A stretch of DNA of 16,694 bases from an uncultured Eubacteriales bacterium (GTDB lineage: Bacteria; Bacillota; Clostridia; Oscillospirales; Oscillospiraceae), in NCBI GenBank assembly GCA_900553135.1, contig USCO01000035.1, positions 1-16,694 of the forward strand. The letters run 5' to 3'. Shown here piece by piece: positions 1-6,757 of the stretch. The notes beneath the pieces are model-generated. The model had not been told where the DNA came from, made no database searches, and saw only the letters and a program-made list of their open reading frames with translations. Positions within the stretch are counted from its first letter, which is position 1; each line of letters opens with the position of its first letter. The position numbers and the translations under genes were made by a program.

Positions 1-1264
1 ACTTGCACTCGATGGTGCCCTCAGCAGCGGTGTTGGGAGCGTCGTGCTCAGCCAGAGAGCTGTTGGTCACGTCGTCCACGATGCCGATGGTGAAGTGATC
101 CTTGGGAGCGTCCTGAGCCAGGTTCTCATAGACAGCGAACACGCTCTTGGGCGGGGTGTCCTTGGAACCCAGGCCGTAACGGCCGGCCACCACGGTCTTG
201 TCGGTGATACCGGCAGTGGACAGGGCGGTGATGACGTCCAGGTACAGAGGATCGCCCAGAGCGCCGGGCTCCTTGGTGCGGTCCAGAACAGCGATCTTCT
301 TGGCGGTGGCGGGGATGGCAGCGATCAGCTTGTCGGCCCGGAAGGGACGATACAGGCGGACCTTCACCAGGCCGACCTTCTCACCGTTGGCGTTGAGGTA
401 GTCAATGACCTCCTCGGCCACGTCGCAGATGGAACCCATGGCAATGATGACGCGGTCAGCGTCGGGAGCGCCGTAGTAGTTGAACAGCTGATAGTTGGTG
501 CCCAGCTTCTCGTTGACCTTGCCCATGTACTCCTCCACGATCTCAGGCAGAGCATCGTAGTAGGGGTTGCAGGCCTCGCGGTGCTGGAAGAAGATGTCGC
601 CGTTCTCGTGAGAGCCGCGCATGGTGGGACGCTCGGGGTTCAGAGCGCGCTTGCGGAAGGCCTCAACAGCGTCCATGTCGACCATCTCAGCCAGATCCTT
701 GTAGTCCCAAATGGCGACCTTCTGGATCTCGTGGGAGGTACGGAAGCCGTCGAAGAAGTTGATGAAGGGGACGCGGCCCTTGATGGCGGACAGGTGGGCG
801 ACAGGAGCCAGGTCCATGACCTCCTGCACGTTGCCCTCAGCCAGCATGGCAAAGCCGGTCTGGCGGCAGGCCATGACGTCGGAGTGGTCGCCGAAGATGT
901 TCAGAGACTGAGCAGCCACGGTACGAGCGGACACGTGGAACACAGCGGGCAGCAGCTCGCCGGCGATCTTGTACATGTTGGGGATCATCAGCAGCAGGCC
1001 CTGAGAAGCGGTATAGGTGGTGGTCAGGGCGCCGGCGGCCAGAGAGCCGTGCACGGTACCGGCAGCGCCGGCCTCGGACTGCATCTCGATGACCTTCACG
1101 GTGGTGCCGAAGATATTCTTCTGGCCCTGAGCCGCCCACTGGTCAACATAGTCGGCCATGGGGCTGGACGGAGTAATGGGGTAGATGCCGGCTACCTCGG
1201 TAAAGGCATAGCTGACATATGCGGCCGCATTATTGCCGTCCATGGTTTTGAACTTTCTTGCCAT
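1..1264 (-). CDS. nifJ: Pyruvate:ferredoxin (flavodoxin) oxidoreductase, N-terminal part, cut by window edge
   Basis: Reads leftward and stays open to base 1, so only the first 421 codons are present; the full family is about 1170-1180 residues. The enzyme oxidises pyruvate with CoA to acetyl-CoA and CO2 and passes electrons to ferredoxin; it is cytosolic, oxygen-sensitive and central to anaerobic energy metabolism. The translated N-terminus carries YPITPSSPM at residues 28-36 (domain I). Thr31, Glu64 (in IEMQSEAGAAGT) and Arg114 (in FHVSARTVAAQS) fall at exactly the numbers known as active-site residues in the Desulfovibrio africanus enzyme. Domain II follows (RVIIAMGS to about residue 400), and the visible end, TIECK, leads into domain III. 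The start ATG (1264-1262) is preceded by AGGAAG and TAGGGA Shine-Dalgarno-like stretches. It uses GCT and TCT codons far more than its neighbours, which suits a highly expressed gene. The long open frame on the opposite strand is a shadow of it. Confidence 0.96.
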   Translation of the reverse strand, partial: MARKFKTMDGNNAAAYVSYAFTEVAGIYPITPSSPMADYVDQWAAQGQKNIFGTTVKVIEMQSEAGAAGTVHGSLAAGALTTTYTASQGLLLMIPNMYKIAGELLPAVFHVSARTVAAQSLNIFGDHSDVMACRQTGFAMLAEGNVQEVMDLAPVAHLSAIKGRVPFINFFDGFRTSHEIQKVAIWDYKDLAEMVDMDAVEAFRKRALNPERPTMRGSHENGDIFFQHREACNPYYDALPEIVEEYMGKVNEKLGTNYQLFNYYGAPDADRVIIAMGSICDVAEEVIDYLNANGEKVGLVKVRLYRPFRADKLIAAIPATAKKIAVLDRTKEPGALGDPLYLDVITALSTAGITDKTVVAGRYGLGSKDTPPKSVFAVYENLAQDAPKDHFTIGIVDDVTNSSLAEHDAPNTAAEGTIECK

Positions 1265-1345
1265 AGAGTTCCCTACTTTCTTCCTTAATCAGTAGATTTC
1301 CAAAATTCCGGCCGCCCACGGGCCGGTATTTGGGGTCTCTGCCCT

Positions 1346-1374
1346 ATTTTACTGTCTCCGGCCCCCAATGCCAA
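1346..1374 (-). promoter_or_regulatory. Predicted sigma-A promoter of nifJ
   Basis: On the minus strand: TTGGCA (1374-1369), 17-bp spacer, TAAAAT (1351-1346). Each hexamer matches consensus at 5 of 6 positions. Transcription would start near 1339, giving a leader of about 75 nt with a CCGGCC-N7-GGCCGG hairpin. The PerR-like palindrome begins 12 bp upstream of the -35. Confidence 0.6.
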
Positions 1375-1380
1375 TGGCGG

Positions 1381-1407
1381 AAATAGTTATAATAATTATA
1401 ACTATTT
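1381..1407. promoter_or_regulatory. PerR-type operator inside a perfect 27-bp palindrome
   Basis: Two perfect 13-bp arms around a single central A. The core at 1387-1401 reads TTATAATAATTATAA, a 15 of 15 match to the Bacillus PerR box TTATAATNATTATAA. A Fur box would carry TGATAAT/ATTATCA arms, so PerR (peroxide/oxygen-sensing Fur-family repressor) fits better. It lies just upstream of the nifJ promoter and about 155 bp from the comM promoter. That PerR binds it, and that nifJ is the target, is inference; the perR gene is not in this window. Confidence 0.7.
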
Positions 1408-1556
1408 ACTTATAAGGGGACGTTCCAGCCCCGCCCCTGGGCAGAATGGGGCGGTTTGGTTGATTCGACAGGTTTTAGTTTATCACTTTTTGTTTCATTT
1501 GTAAATTCATCCATGGCGTTTTTTCCTTGTTTTTCTGACAAAGATAGCCGTTGGTA

Positions 1557-1585
1557 TTGCAATATTTCTTGCAAAAGATTACAAT
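1557..1585 (+). promoter_or_regulatory. Predicted promoter of comM, with a repeated TTGCAA element
   Basis: TTGCAA (1557-1562), 17-bp spacer, TACAAT (1580-1585), about 90 bp before the comM start. The -35 hexamer is repeated at 1569-1574. Since TTGCAA is its own reverse complement, the two copies 6 bp apart form both a direct and an inverted repeat, which could be an operator. The -35 matches consensus at only 4 of 6 positions. Confidence 0.45.
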
Positions 1586-1599
1586 GGACAGGAAAAAAC

Positions 1600-1615
1600 A
1601 GCCAAAATTTTGGCT
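1600..1615. repeat. 16-bp perfect palindrome in the comM leader
   Basis: The sequence AGCCAAAATTTTGGCT is a perfect palindrome placed about 8-23 bases after the predicted start of transcription and 61 bp before the comM start codon. It could be a repressor site or a small RNA hairpin with an AATT loop. I do not recognise it as the site of a known regulator. Confidence 0.5.
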
Positions 1616-1675
1616 TGCTCCCCCCTTGGAGCCATAAGTAACCGGTATTTTCAGTTGGAAGAAGGAGGAAATTTT

Positions 1676-3184
1676 ATGGTTTGCCGCGTTCCCTCCCTGG
1701 GCCTGCACGGCGTCACGGGCTACCCGGTATCGGTGGAGTGTGACCTGTCCAGCGGCCTGCCCGCCTTCACAGTGGTGGGGCTGCCCGACGCGGCGGTGAA
1801 CGAGGCCCGGGAACGGGTACGCGCCGCCATTAAAAACTGCGGTTTCTCCTTTCCCGTCAGCCGCATCACGGTAAACCTGGCCCCCGCTCATTTAAAAAAG
1901 GTAGGTACCCTTTACGATCTGCCCATTCTGGTGGGGCTGCTGGCCGCCCAGGGCCAGCTGCTTTTGAAGGAACCGGACAGCGCCTTTCTGGGGGAGCTAT
2001 CCCTGTCCGGGGAGCTGCGCCCCGCCGCAGGCGTGCTGCCCATGGCCCTTTGCGCCAAGCGGGCGGGCATCCGAAAGCTATATGTGCCCAAGGACAACGC
2101 CGCCGAGGCCACCCTGGCCCGGGGCCCGGAGGTCTACCCGGTGGAGTCTGTCTCCCAACTGGCCGCCCATTTGCGGGGCGAGGCCCCCATCTCCCCCGCG
2201 CCCCCCTGGTCGGGAGAAGGGCTTGCGGAGCCCGGCCCCGATTTTGCCCAGGTGAAGGGCCAGGACCAGGTGAAGCGGGCTCTGGAGATCGCCGCCGCGG
2301 GCAGCCACAATATTTTAATGGTAGGGCCGCCGGGGTCGGGCAAGTCCATGCTGGCCAAGCGTCTGCCCTCCATCCTCCCCGATATGACCTGGGAGGAGTC
2401 CCTGGCCGTGACCGAGATCTACTCTGTGCTGGGGCTCACCCGGCCGGAGCACCCCCTCATCACCCGCCGCCCCTTCCGCTCTCCCCACCACAGCGTCTCC
2501 GCCGTGGGCATGTCAGGAGGCGGGGCCAACCCCAAGCCGGGAGAAATTTCCCTGGCCCACCACGGGGTGCTCTTTCTGGACGAGCTGCCAGAATTTCAAA
2601 AGGATGTGCTGGAGGTGCTGCGCCAGCCCATGGAGGACGGCCAGGTCCAGATCTCCCGGGCCTCCGGGTCGGTGACCTACCCCAGCCAGTTCATGCTGGT
2701 GTGCGCCATGAACCCCTGCAAATGCGGCTGGTACGGCCACCCCTCGGGGCGGTGCCGCTGCTCCCAGGGGGAGGTGCAGCGCTACCTCTCCCGCCTCTCC
2801 GGTCCCCTGCTGGACCGCATCGACCTGTTTGTGGAGGTCCCCGCCCTGGAATTTGACGAGCTCTCCCGCCGGGGAGAGGGGGAATCCTCCGCCGAAATCA
2901 AGAAGCGGGTGGACCAGGCCCGCAGCGTTCAGAACGCCCGGGGCTGCACCGGGGGCAACCGGGCCCTGGACCAGAGCGCCCTGGAGGAATTCTGCCAGCT
3001 GGACGAGGCCTGCCAGCGCATCATGAAGGGAGCCTTTGACCGCATGGGCCTCACCGCCCGGGGCTACGACCGCATCCGCCGGGTGGCCCGCACCATTGCC
3101 GACCTGGACGGCAGCCAGGCCATCCAGCCCCACCACCTGGCCGAGGCCTTGCAATACCGTCCCCCGGCCTATCTCCGCCGCTGA
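1676..3184 (+). CDS. comM: YifB/ComM family Mg-chelatase-like AAA+ ATPase
   Basis: 502 residues, the usual length for the family. ComM is a cytosolic hexameric AAA+ motor; in Vibrio cholerae it drives branch migration during integration of transformed DNA, and it is also common in bacteria not known to be competent. The N-terminal Lon-protease-like ChlI fold covers about residues 1-150 (PVSVECDLSSGLPAFTVVGL, then NLAPAHLKKVG). The AAA+ module follows with Walker A GPPGSGKS at 217-224, Walker B GVLFLDE at 297-303, and the CAMNPCKCGWYGHP segment typical of YifB. The C-terminal Mg-chelatase domain ends in ARTIADLDGSQAIQPHHLAEALQ. The start at 1676 is chosen because AAGGAGGAA sits 5 bases before it; the longer frame from 1610 has no such site. 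It is alone in its transcription unit and closed by a terminator 3 bases after the stop. Confidence 0.94.
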   Translation: MVCRVPSLGLHGVTGYPVSVECDLSSGLPAFTVVGLPDAAVNEARERVRAAIKNCGFSFPVSRITVNLAPAHLKKVGTLYDLPILVGLLAAQGQLLLKEPDSAFLGELSLSGELRPAAGVLPMALCAKRAGIRKLYVPKDNAAEATLARGPEVYPVESVSQLAAHLRGEAPISPAPPWSGEGLAEPGPDFAQVKGQDQVKRALEIAAAGSHNILMVGPPGSGKSMLAKRLPSILPDMTWEESLAVTEIYSVLGLTRPEHPLITRRPFRSPHHSVSAVGMSGGGANPKPGEISLAHHGVLFLDELPEFQKDVLEVLRQPMEDGQVQISRASGSVTYPSQFMLVCAMNPCKCGWYGHPSGRCRCSQGEVQRYLSRLSGPLLDRIDLFVEVPALEFDELSRRGEGESSAEIKKRVDQARSVQNARGCTGGNRALDQSALEEFCQLDEACQRIMKGAFDRMGLTARGYDRIRRVARTIADLDGSQAIQPHHLAEALQYRPPAYLRR

Positions 3185-3187
3185 CTG

Positions 3188-3215
3188 GTGCCGCCCTTTG
3201 GGGCGGCACTTTTTT
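3188..3215 (+). terminator. Rho-independent terminator of comM
   Basis: Perfect 9-bp stem GTGCCGCCC / GGGCGGCAC with a TTTG loop, followed directly by six T residues. Confidence 0.93.
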
Positions 3216-3224
3216 CTGAAATTC

Positions 3225-3253
3225 TGGACATTTTCCCCCGATTTGGATATAAT
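3225..3253 (+). promoter_or_regulatory. Predicted sigma-A promoter of thiI-cinA
   Basis: TGGACA (3225-3230), 17-bp spacer, perfect TATAAT (3248-3253). It begins 10 bases after the comM terminator and about 45 bp before thiI, so thiI-cinA is a separate unit from comM. Confidence 0.75.
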
Positions 3254-3296
3254 AGTGTGAATCTTAAGTCAGATGCAGGAAAGGACGCAAACAGAT

Positions 3297-4469
3297 ATGA
3301 ACGAGATGATTCTGCTGAAACTGGGGGAGCTGGTCCTCAAGGGCCTGAACCGCCGCAGCTTCGAGGATAAATTGCAGGCCAACATTCACCGCCGTCTCCA
3401 TCCCTTCGGCCAGTTCCGGGTCTACACCCGCCAGTCCACCACCTATGTGGAGCCCAAGGACGAGAACTGCGATGTGGAAGGGGCTTACGAGGCCCTTCAG
3501 AAGGTTTTCGGCATCGTGGGCCTGTCTCTGGCCCGTCCCTGTGAGAAGGACAAGGACGCCATTCTGGCCTGCGCCAGAGAGTTTCTGGATGACCAGCTGC
3601 GCTCCGCCCGCACCTTCAAGGTGGAGACCAAGCGGGCCGACAAAACCTTCCCCATGACCTCCATCCAGCTCAGCCAGTATGTGGGCGGCGAGCTTCACGA
3701 GGCCTATGACAACCTGGAGGTAGACGTGCACCACCCCGAACTCACCGTCCATGTGGAGGTGCGGGACTTTGCCGCCTACGTCCACGCCGATCCCGAGCCC
3801 GGCGCCGGCGGCCTGCCCGTGGGCATCAACGGCCGGGCGGTGTCCCTGCTGTCCGGCGGCATCGACTCCCCCGTGGCCAGCTGGATGATCGCCAAGCGTG
3901 GCGTGGCCCTGGAGATGGTCCACTTCTTCTCCTACCCCTACACCTCCCCCGAGGCCAAGGAGAAGGTGCTGGAGCTGGCCAAGCTCCTCACCCCCTACAC
4001 CGGACGTCTCACCGTCCACGTGGTCCCCTTCACCGCCATTCAGGAGGAGCTGCGCCGCTCCTGCCCTGAGGAGCTCTTCACCGTCATCATGCGCCGCTTC
4101 ATGATGCGCATTTCCCAGGCCGTGGCCAAGCGGTGCGGGGCCAAGGCCCTGGTCACCGGCGAGTGCCTGGGCCAGGTGGCCAGCCAGACCATGGAGGCCA
4201 TGATGGTCACCGGCGCCGTGGTGGATCTGCCCATCCTGCGCCCCTGCGTGGGCATGGACAAGGAGGAGATCGTCCAGATCGCCCGGAAGATCGGCACCTT
4301 CGACACCTCCATCCTCCCCTATGAGGACTGCTGCACCGTCTTTACTCCCCGCCATCCTCGTCTGCGCCCCCTGCCCGGCGAGGTGGCCGAGGCCGAGAAG
4401 AACCTGGACATCGAGGCCATGGTCCAGGCCGCTGTGGACGGCATCGAGCGGGTCCAGGTGAACCTGTAA
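3297..4469 (+). CDS. thiI: tRNA sulfurtransferase / 4-thiouridine synthase ThiI, short form without rhodanese domain
   Basis: 390 residues. ThiI adenylates U8 of tRNA and transfers sulfur to form 4-thiouridine; in many bacteria it also relays sulfur to ThiS for the thiamine thiazole. The N-terminus MNEMILLKLGELVLKG is typical, the THUMP RNA-binding domain spans about residues 58-163, and the PP-loop is SGGIDS at 186-191. The protein ends soon after the ATPase domain, so it lacks the C-terminal rhodanese domain of the E. coli enzyme, like the Bacillus form, which takes sulfur from a dedicated NifS-like desulfurase. No such desulfurase gene is adjacent. I chose the ATG at 3297 because it fits the family's N-terminus; an in-frame ATG at 3273 would add eight non-conserved residues and has no ribosome binding site. 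GGAAAGG lies about 11 bases before 3297, slightly far. cinA follows 13 bp later. Confidence 0.95.
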   Translation: MNEMILLKLGELVLKGLNRRSFEDKLQANIHRRLHPFGQFRVYTRQSTTYVEPKDENCDVEGAYEALQKVFGIVGLSLARPCEKDKDAILACAREFLDDQLRSARTFKVETKRADKTFPMTSIQLSQYVGGELHEAYDNLEVDVHHPELTVHVEVRDFAAYVHADPEPGAGGLPVGINGRAVSLLSGGIDSPVASWMIAKRGVALEMVHFFSYPYTSPEAKEKVLELAKLLTPYTGRLTVHVVPFTAIQEELRRSCPEELFTVIMRRFMMRISQAVAKRCGAKALVTGECLGQVASQTMEAMMVTGAVVDLPILRPCVGMDKEEIVQIARKIGTFDTSILPYEDCCTVFTPRHPRLRPLPGEVAEAEKNLDIEAMVQAAVDGIERVQVNL

Positions 4470-4482
4470 GGAGGGACGGGAG

Positions 4483-5736
4483 ATGGCTCACACCGTAGAG
4501 ATCCTGTCCGTAGGCACCGAGTTGCTTCTGGGCAACATCGCCAACACCGACGCCCAGATGCTCTCCCAGGGTCTGAGCGCCCTGGGGCTCAACGTCTACT
4601 ACCACACCGTGGTGGGGGACAACCCCCAGCGGGTGCTGGCGGCGGTGGAGACCGCCCGGAAGCGGGCGGACATCATCATCACCACCGGCGGTCTTGGCCC
4701 CACCTGCGATGATCTGACTAAAAACGTGCTGGCCCAGGCCTTCGGCAAGGAGCTGGTCTATGATGAGGAGTCCCTGGAGCGCATCAAGGCCTACGGCAAG
4801 GCTACGGGCCGCCCACTGACAGCGAACAACTTCCAGCAGGCGCTGGTGCCCCAGGGCTGCACCGTGCTGCTCAACGACTGGGGTTCCGCCCCGGGCTGTG
4901 CCTTTGAGGCCGACGGGGTCATCATGCTCCCCGGTCCCCCCAGCGAGTGTACCCCCATGTTCCGCTACCGGGTGGTGCCCTACCTCCAGGCCCTGTCTGA
5001 GGGAGTCATCGCCTCCCACACCCTGAAGCTCTTCGGCATCGGCGAGTCGGCCATGGAGGCCCAGCTGCGGGAGGAAATGAACGCCATGTCCAACCCCACC
5101 CTGGCCCCCTACGCCAAAGAGGGGGAGTGCGAGCTGCGGGTCACCGCCAAGGCCCCCACCATGGAGGAGGCCCAGGCTCTGCTGCTGCCCAAGGTGGAGG
5201 AGCTGAAGGCCCGCTTCGGCGCTCTGGTCTACGGGGTGGATGTGCCCTCTCTGGAGTCTGTGGTGGAGGGGCTTTTAAAGGAGAAGGGTCTCACCATCGG
5301 CACCGCCGAGAGCTGCACCGGCGGCCTGATGGCCAAGCGGCTCACCGACGTGCCCGGCGCCTCCCAGGTGTTCAAGGGGGGCATCGTCTCCTACACCAAC
5401 GAGGTCAAGCACAACGTGCTGGGCGTCCCCCAGGAGCTGCTGGCCCAGTACGGCGCCGTGTCCGCCCCCGTGGCTCAGGCCATGGCGGAGGGAGCCCGTC
5501 GGGCCCTGGGCTGCGACATCGCCCTGTCCTCCACCGGTGTGGCCGGTCCCGACAAGGACGACCGGGGCAACGAGGTGGGCACCATGTTCGTGGCCATTGC
5601 CGGCCCCGACGGCACCCATGTGCGGGCCCTCCATCTTGGCTCCCGTCCCGTTCGGGCGCGGCTGCGTACCCAGACCGCTCACCACGCCTTCGACCTGGCC
5701 CGGCGGTATCTGGCCGGTCTGCCCCTGGAAATTTGA
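4483..5736 (+). CDS. cinA: CinA, two-domain competence/damage-inducible protein with nicotinamide-nucleotide amidase domain
   Basis: 417 residues, normal length. Residues 1 to about 170 form the MoeA/MogA-like domain (VEILSVGTELLLGNIANTDA; TTGGLGPTCDDLTKN; MLPGPPSE), which in characterised homologues hydrolyses ADP-ribose. Residues about 255-415 form the PncC domain, which deamidates nicotinamide mononucleotide to recycle the pyridine ring of NAD; the nucleophile motif AESCTGG lies at 275-281 (Ser277) and STGVAGP follows downstream. The ribosome binding site AAGGAGG overlaps the thiI stop codon, so the two genes are co-transcribed and probably translationally coupled. CinA is named for competence in Streptococcus, but NAD salvage is its better-supported general role. 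A two-way terminator starts 7 bases after the stop. Confidence 0.95.
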   Translation: MAHTVEILSVGTELLLGNIANTDAQMLSQGLSALGLNVYYHTVVGDNPQRVLAAVETARKRADIIITTGGLGPTCDDLTKNVLAQAFGKELVYDEESLERIKAYGKATGRPLTANNFQQALVPQGCTVLLNDWGSAPGCAFEADGVIMLPGPPSECTPMFRYRVVPYLQALSEGVIASHTLKLFGIGESAMEAQLREEMNAMSNPTLAPYAKEGECELRVTAKAPTMEEAQALLLPKVEELKARFGALVYGVDVPSLESVVEGLLKEKGLTIGTAESCTGGLMAKRLTDVPGASQVFKGGIVSYTNEVKHNVLGVPQELLAQYGAVSAPVAQAMAEGARRALGCDIALSSTGVAGPDKDDRGNEVGTMFVAIAGPDGTHVRALHLGSRPVRARLRTQTAHHAFDLARRYLAGLPLEI

Positions 5737-5742
5737 TGCATC

Positions 5743-5771
5743 AAAAAAAGGCCACCTTCGGGTGGCCTTTT
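5743..5771. terminator. Bidirectional terminator between convergent cinA and the orphan membrane-protein gene
   Basis: 11-bp stem AAAAGGCCACC / GGTGGCCTTTT with a TTCG tetraloop. The plus strand ends in four T residues; the minus strand gives a seven-T run, so termination is probably stronger for the leftward gene, whose stop codon is 3 bases away. Confidence 0.9.
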
Positions 5772-5774
5772 CCG

Positions 5775-6644
5775 TTATCGTTTTCTTTTATTATCTCTGC
5801 CTCGTTCCGCATCCTGTTCGCTTGCTTCTCTTTGTTTTTCCACATCGTATACCCCTAAGGTCATACGGATCCGGTATTTCATGGTCTTCTCAGTCCGATG
5901 ATCCATCAGCACGGTGGCACACATACAAGCCAGAAAGCTTATGACCAATAGGGGAAACCCTTTTCCAAATTCCCAAAAAGAGACCCACATTATCACAAAG
6001 GAAAAGCAGGCCAATATCAGAAACACCAAGGAAAGCGCCTTGGACAAACCCTCGATGTCCCGGAGCTTCTCCATCTTCCGGTTTTGATTTCGGATTTGCA
6101 GATAATAGACGCAGTGTCCATAGAAATACATGGACAAGCTCTCCTGATCCACTTCTTTCTTGCCCGAAAGGCCCAGCACTTCTGTTGCAAATTCTTCTTT
6201 CAGCTGCTCATACCGTTTTCTTTTATATTCATTGAAAATGGGGCCGTTCTGATTATCCAGCAGCCGCTTCGTATAAGTCTGCAACATCGGCTTATGGCAG
6301 ATATGGTCACGGAATATGCTGCCTATCCAGCCGGTTTTCGAGTTGCCGTCCTCCTTTCCAGCGTCACGGTCCTCATAAAGTCTGTCATACAGCTCCTGCA
6401 CGGCAGACCCCAGCAAAAATGTCAGCAAAGCAAACAGCGCGATCACGCATGTGTTCCACAAAAATTCGCTCATGCACCCGGCTACCGGAAGCAGCCCAAT
6501 CCCTTTGTATATGCCTTCTATCGGGCTGAGTTCCACGATCCGGAGGATTCCCTCCGCCCCAAGGAGCAGGAGCGACCCGGAAATAAAATGGTTCAGATAA
6601 TCATAAAACCCCTGATGCTCGATCAGGCTGTCCAAACCGCCCAT
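5775..6644 (-). CDS. Hypothetical four-helix membrane protein, unknown family
   Basis: I do not recognise this protein (289 residues). It has four likely membrane helices in two pairs: about residues 18-38 and 62-82, then 202-223 and 229-248. Between the pairs is a charged region of about 115 residues rich in Lys, Arg, Glu and Tyr, and it ends in a basic tail (residues 255-289) that finishes RDNKRKR. Both large hydrophilic parts would face the cytosol if the N-terminus is inside. The start at 6644 is preceded by GGGAGGGG with 5 bases spacing. An in-frame ATG at 6680 would add 12 residues, but it overlaps the predicted -10 box and so would not be transcribed. Base composition is visibly lower in GC than in cinA, bioB and the other neighbours, and more rare codons (ATA, AGA, TTT) are used. 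With its own promoter and terminators on both sides it looks like an inserted single-gene unit. No function can be assigned. Confidence 0.85.
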   Translation of the reverse strand: MGGLDSLIEHQGFYDYLNHFISGSLLLLGAEGILRIVELSPIEGIYKGIGLLPVAGCMSEFLWNTCVIALFALLTFLLGSAVQELYDRLYEDRDAGKEDGNSKTGWIGSIFRDHICHKPMLQTYTKRLLDNQNGPIFNEYKRKRYEQLKEEFATEVLGLSGKKEVDQESLSMYFYGHCVYYLQIRNQNRKMEKLRDIEGLSKALSLVFLILACFSFVIMWVSFWEFGKGFPLLVISFLACMCATVLMDHRTEKTMKYRIRMTLGVYDVEKQREASEQDAERGRDNKRKR

Positions 6645-6678
6645 CAAATCCCCTCCCGTGCCATCTTCTGTGGATTTC

Positions 6679-6707
6679 ATTATAGCATTTGGGACAGGGT
6701 TCTACAA
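6679..6707 (-). promoter_or_regulatory. Predicted extended -10 promoter of the orphan membrane-protein gene
   Basis: On the minus strand: TTGTAG (6707-6702), 17-bp spacer, TGC then TATAAT (6684-6679). The -35 is poor but the extended -10 TGCTATAAT is perfect. Transcription would start near 6672, leaving a leader of about 28 nt, and this decides the start codon at 6644. Confidence 0.55.
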
Positions 6708-6719
6708 TTTGTTTCTGAG

Positions 6720-6751
6720 AAAAAAGGAAGGACTGTATCGTCCTTCCTTTT
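6720..6751 (-). terminator. Terminator of the bioB-bioY operon
   Basis: 12-bp perfect stem AAAAGGAAGGAC / GTCCTTCCTTTT with a 6-base loop. Read leftward it ends in six T residues, 7 bases after the bioY stop. Confidence 0.9.
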
Positions 6752-6757
6752 CCATCT

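Larger units (their letters stand above)
1265..1675. other. 411-bp divergent intergenic region between nifJ and comM
   Basis: No credible gene lies here. Reading from nifJ to comM it holds: a leader hairpin CCGGCC-N7-GGCCGG at 1308-1326; the leftward nifJ promoter; an AT-rich 27-bp palindrome at 1381-1407; a weak GC hairpin CCGCCCC-N10-GGGGCGG at 1431-1454 without a proper T-run; about 100 bp of AT-rich DNA with no motif I recognise; and the rightward comM promoter with symmetric elements. The comM frame stays open upstream to 1610, but those codons lack a ribosome binding site and show no family similarity. Confidence 0.75.

Noticed and set aside
44..1288. A 414-codon open frame on the plus strand opposite nifJ
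   Set aside because: It is the antisense shadow of a GC-rich gene: the opposite frame gives an unmistakable PFOR N-terminus with active-site residues in place, whereas this frame has low-complexity Gly/Val/Asp/His composition and no ribosome binding site.
1387..1401. Fur (iron) box rather than PerR box
   Set aside because: Fur arms read TGATAAT/ATTATCA; the second base of each arm here is T/A as in PerR boxes. Fur is not excluded but fits less well.
1431..1454. GC-rich hairpin CCGCCCC/GGGGCGG as a terminator or small RNA end
   Set aside because: The loop is 10 bases and no T-run follows on either strand; likely incidental in GC-rich DNA.
1610..1675. Longer N-terminus for comM starting at 1610
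   Set aside because: The extra 22 residues have no family similarity and no ribosome binding site, and they overlap the leader palindrome. AAGGAGGAA supports 1676.
3264..4355. A 363-codon minus-strand frame opposite thiI
   Set aside because: Shadow frame with Gly/His/Leu-rich, domain-free translation; thiI on the other strand has all family motifs.
5743..5771. Possible attachment site or repeat flanking an insertion at the low-GC gene
   Set aside because: The sequence is fully explained as a two-way terminator, and I found no matching direct repeat near 6680-6760.
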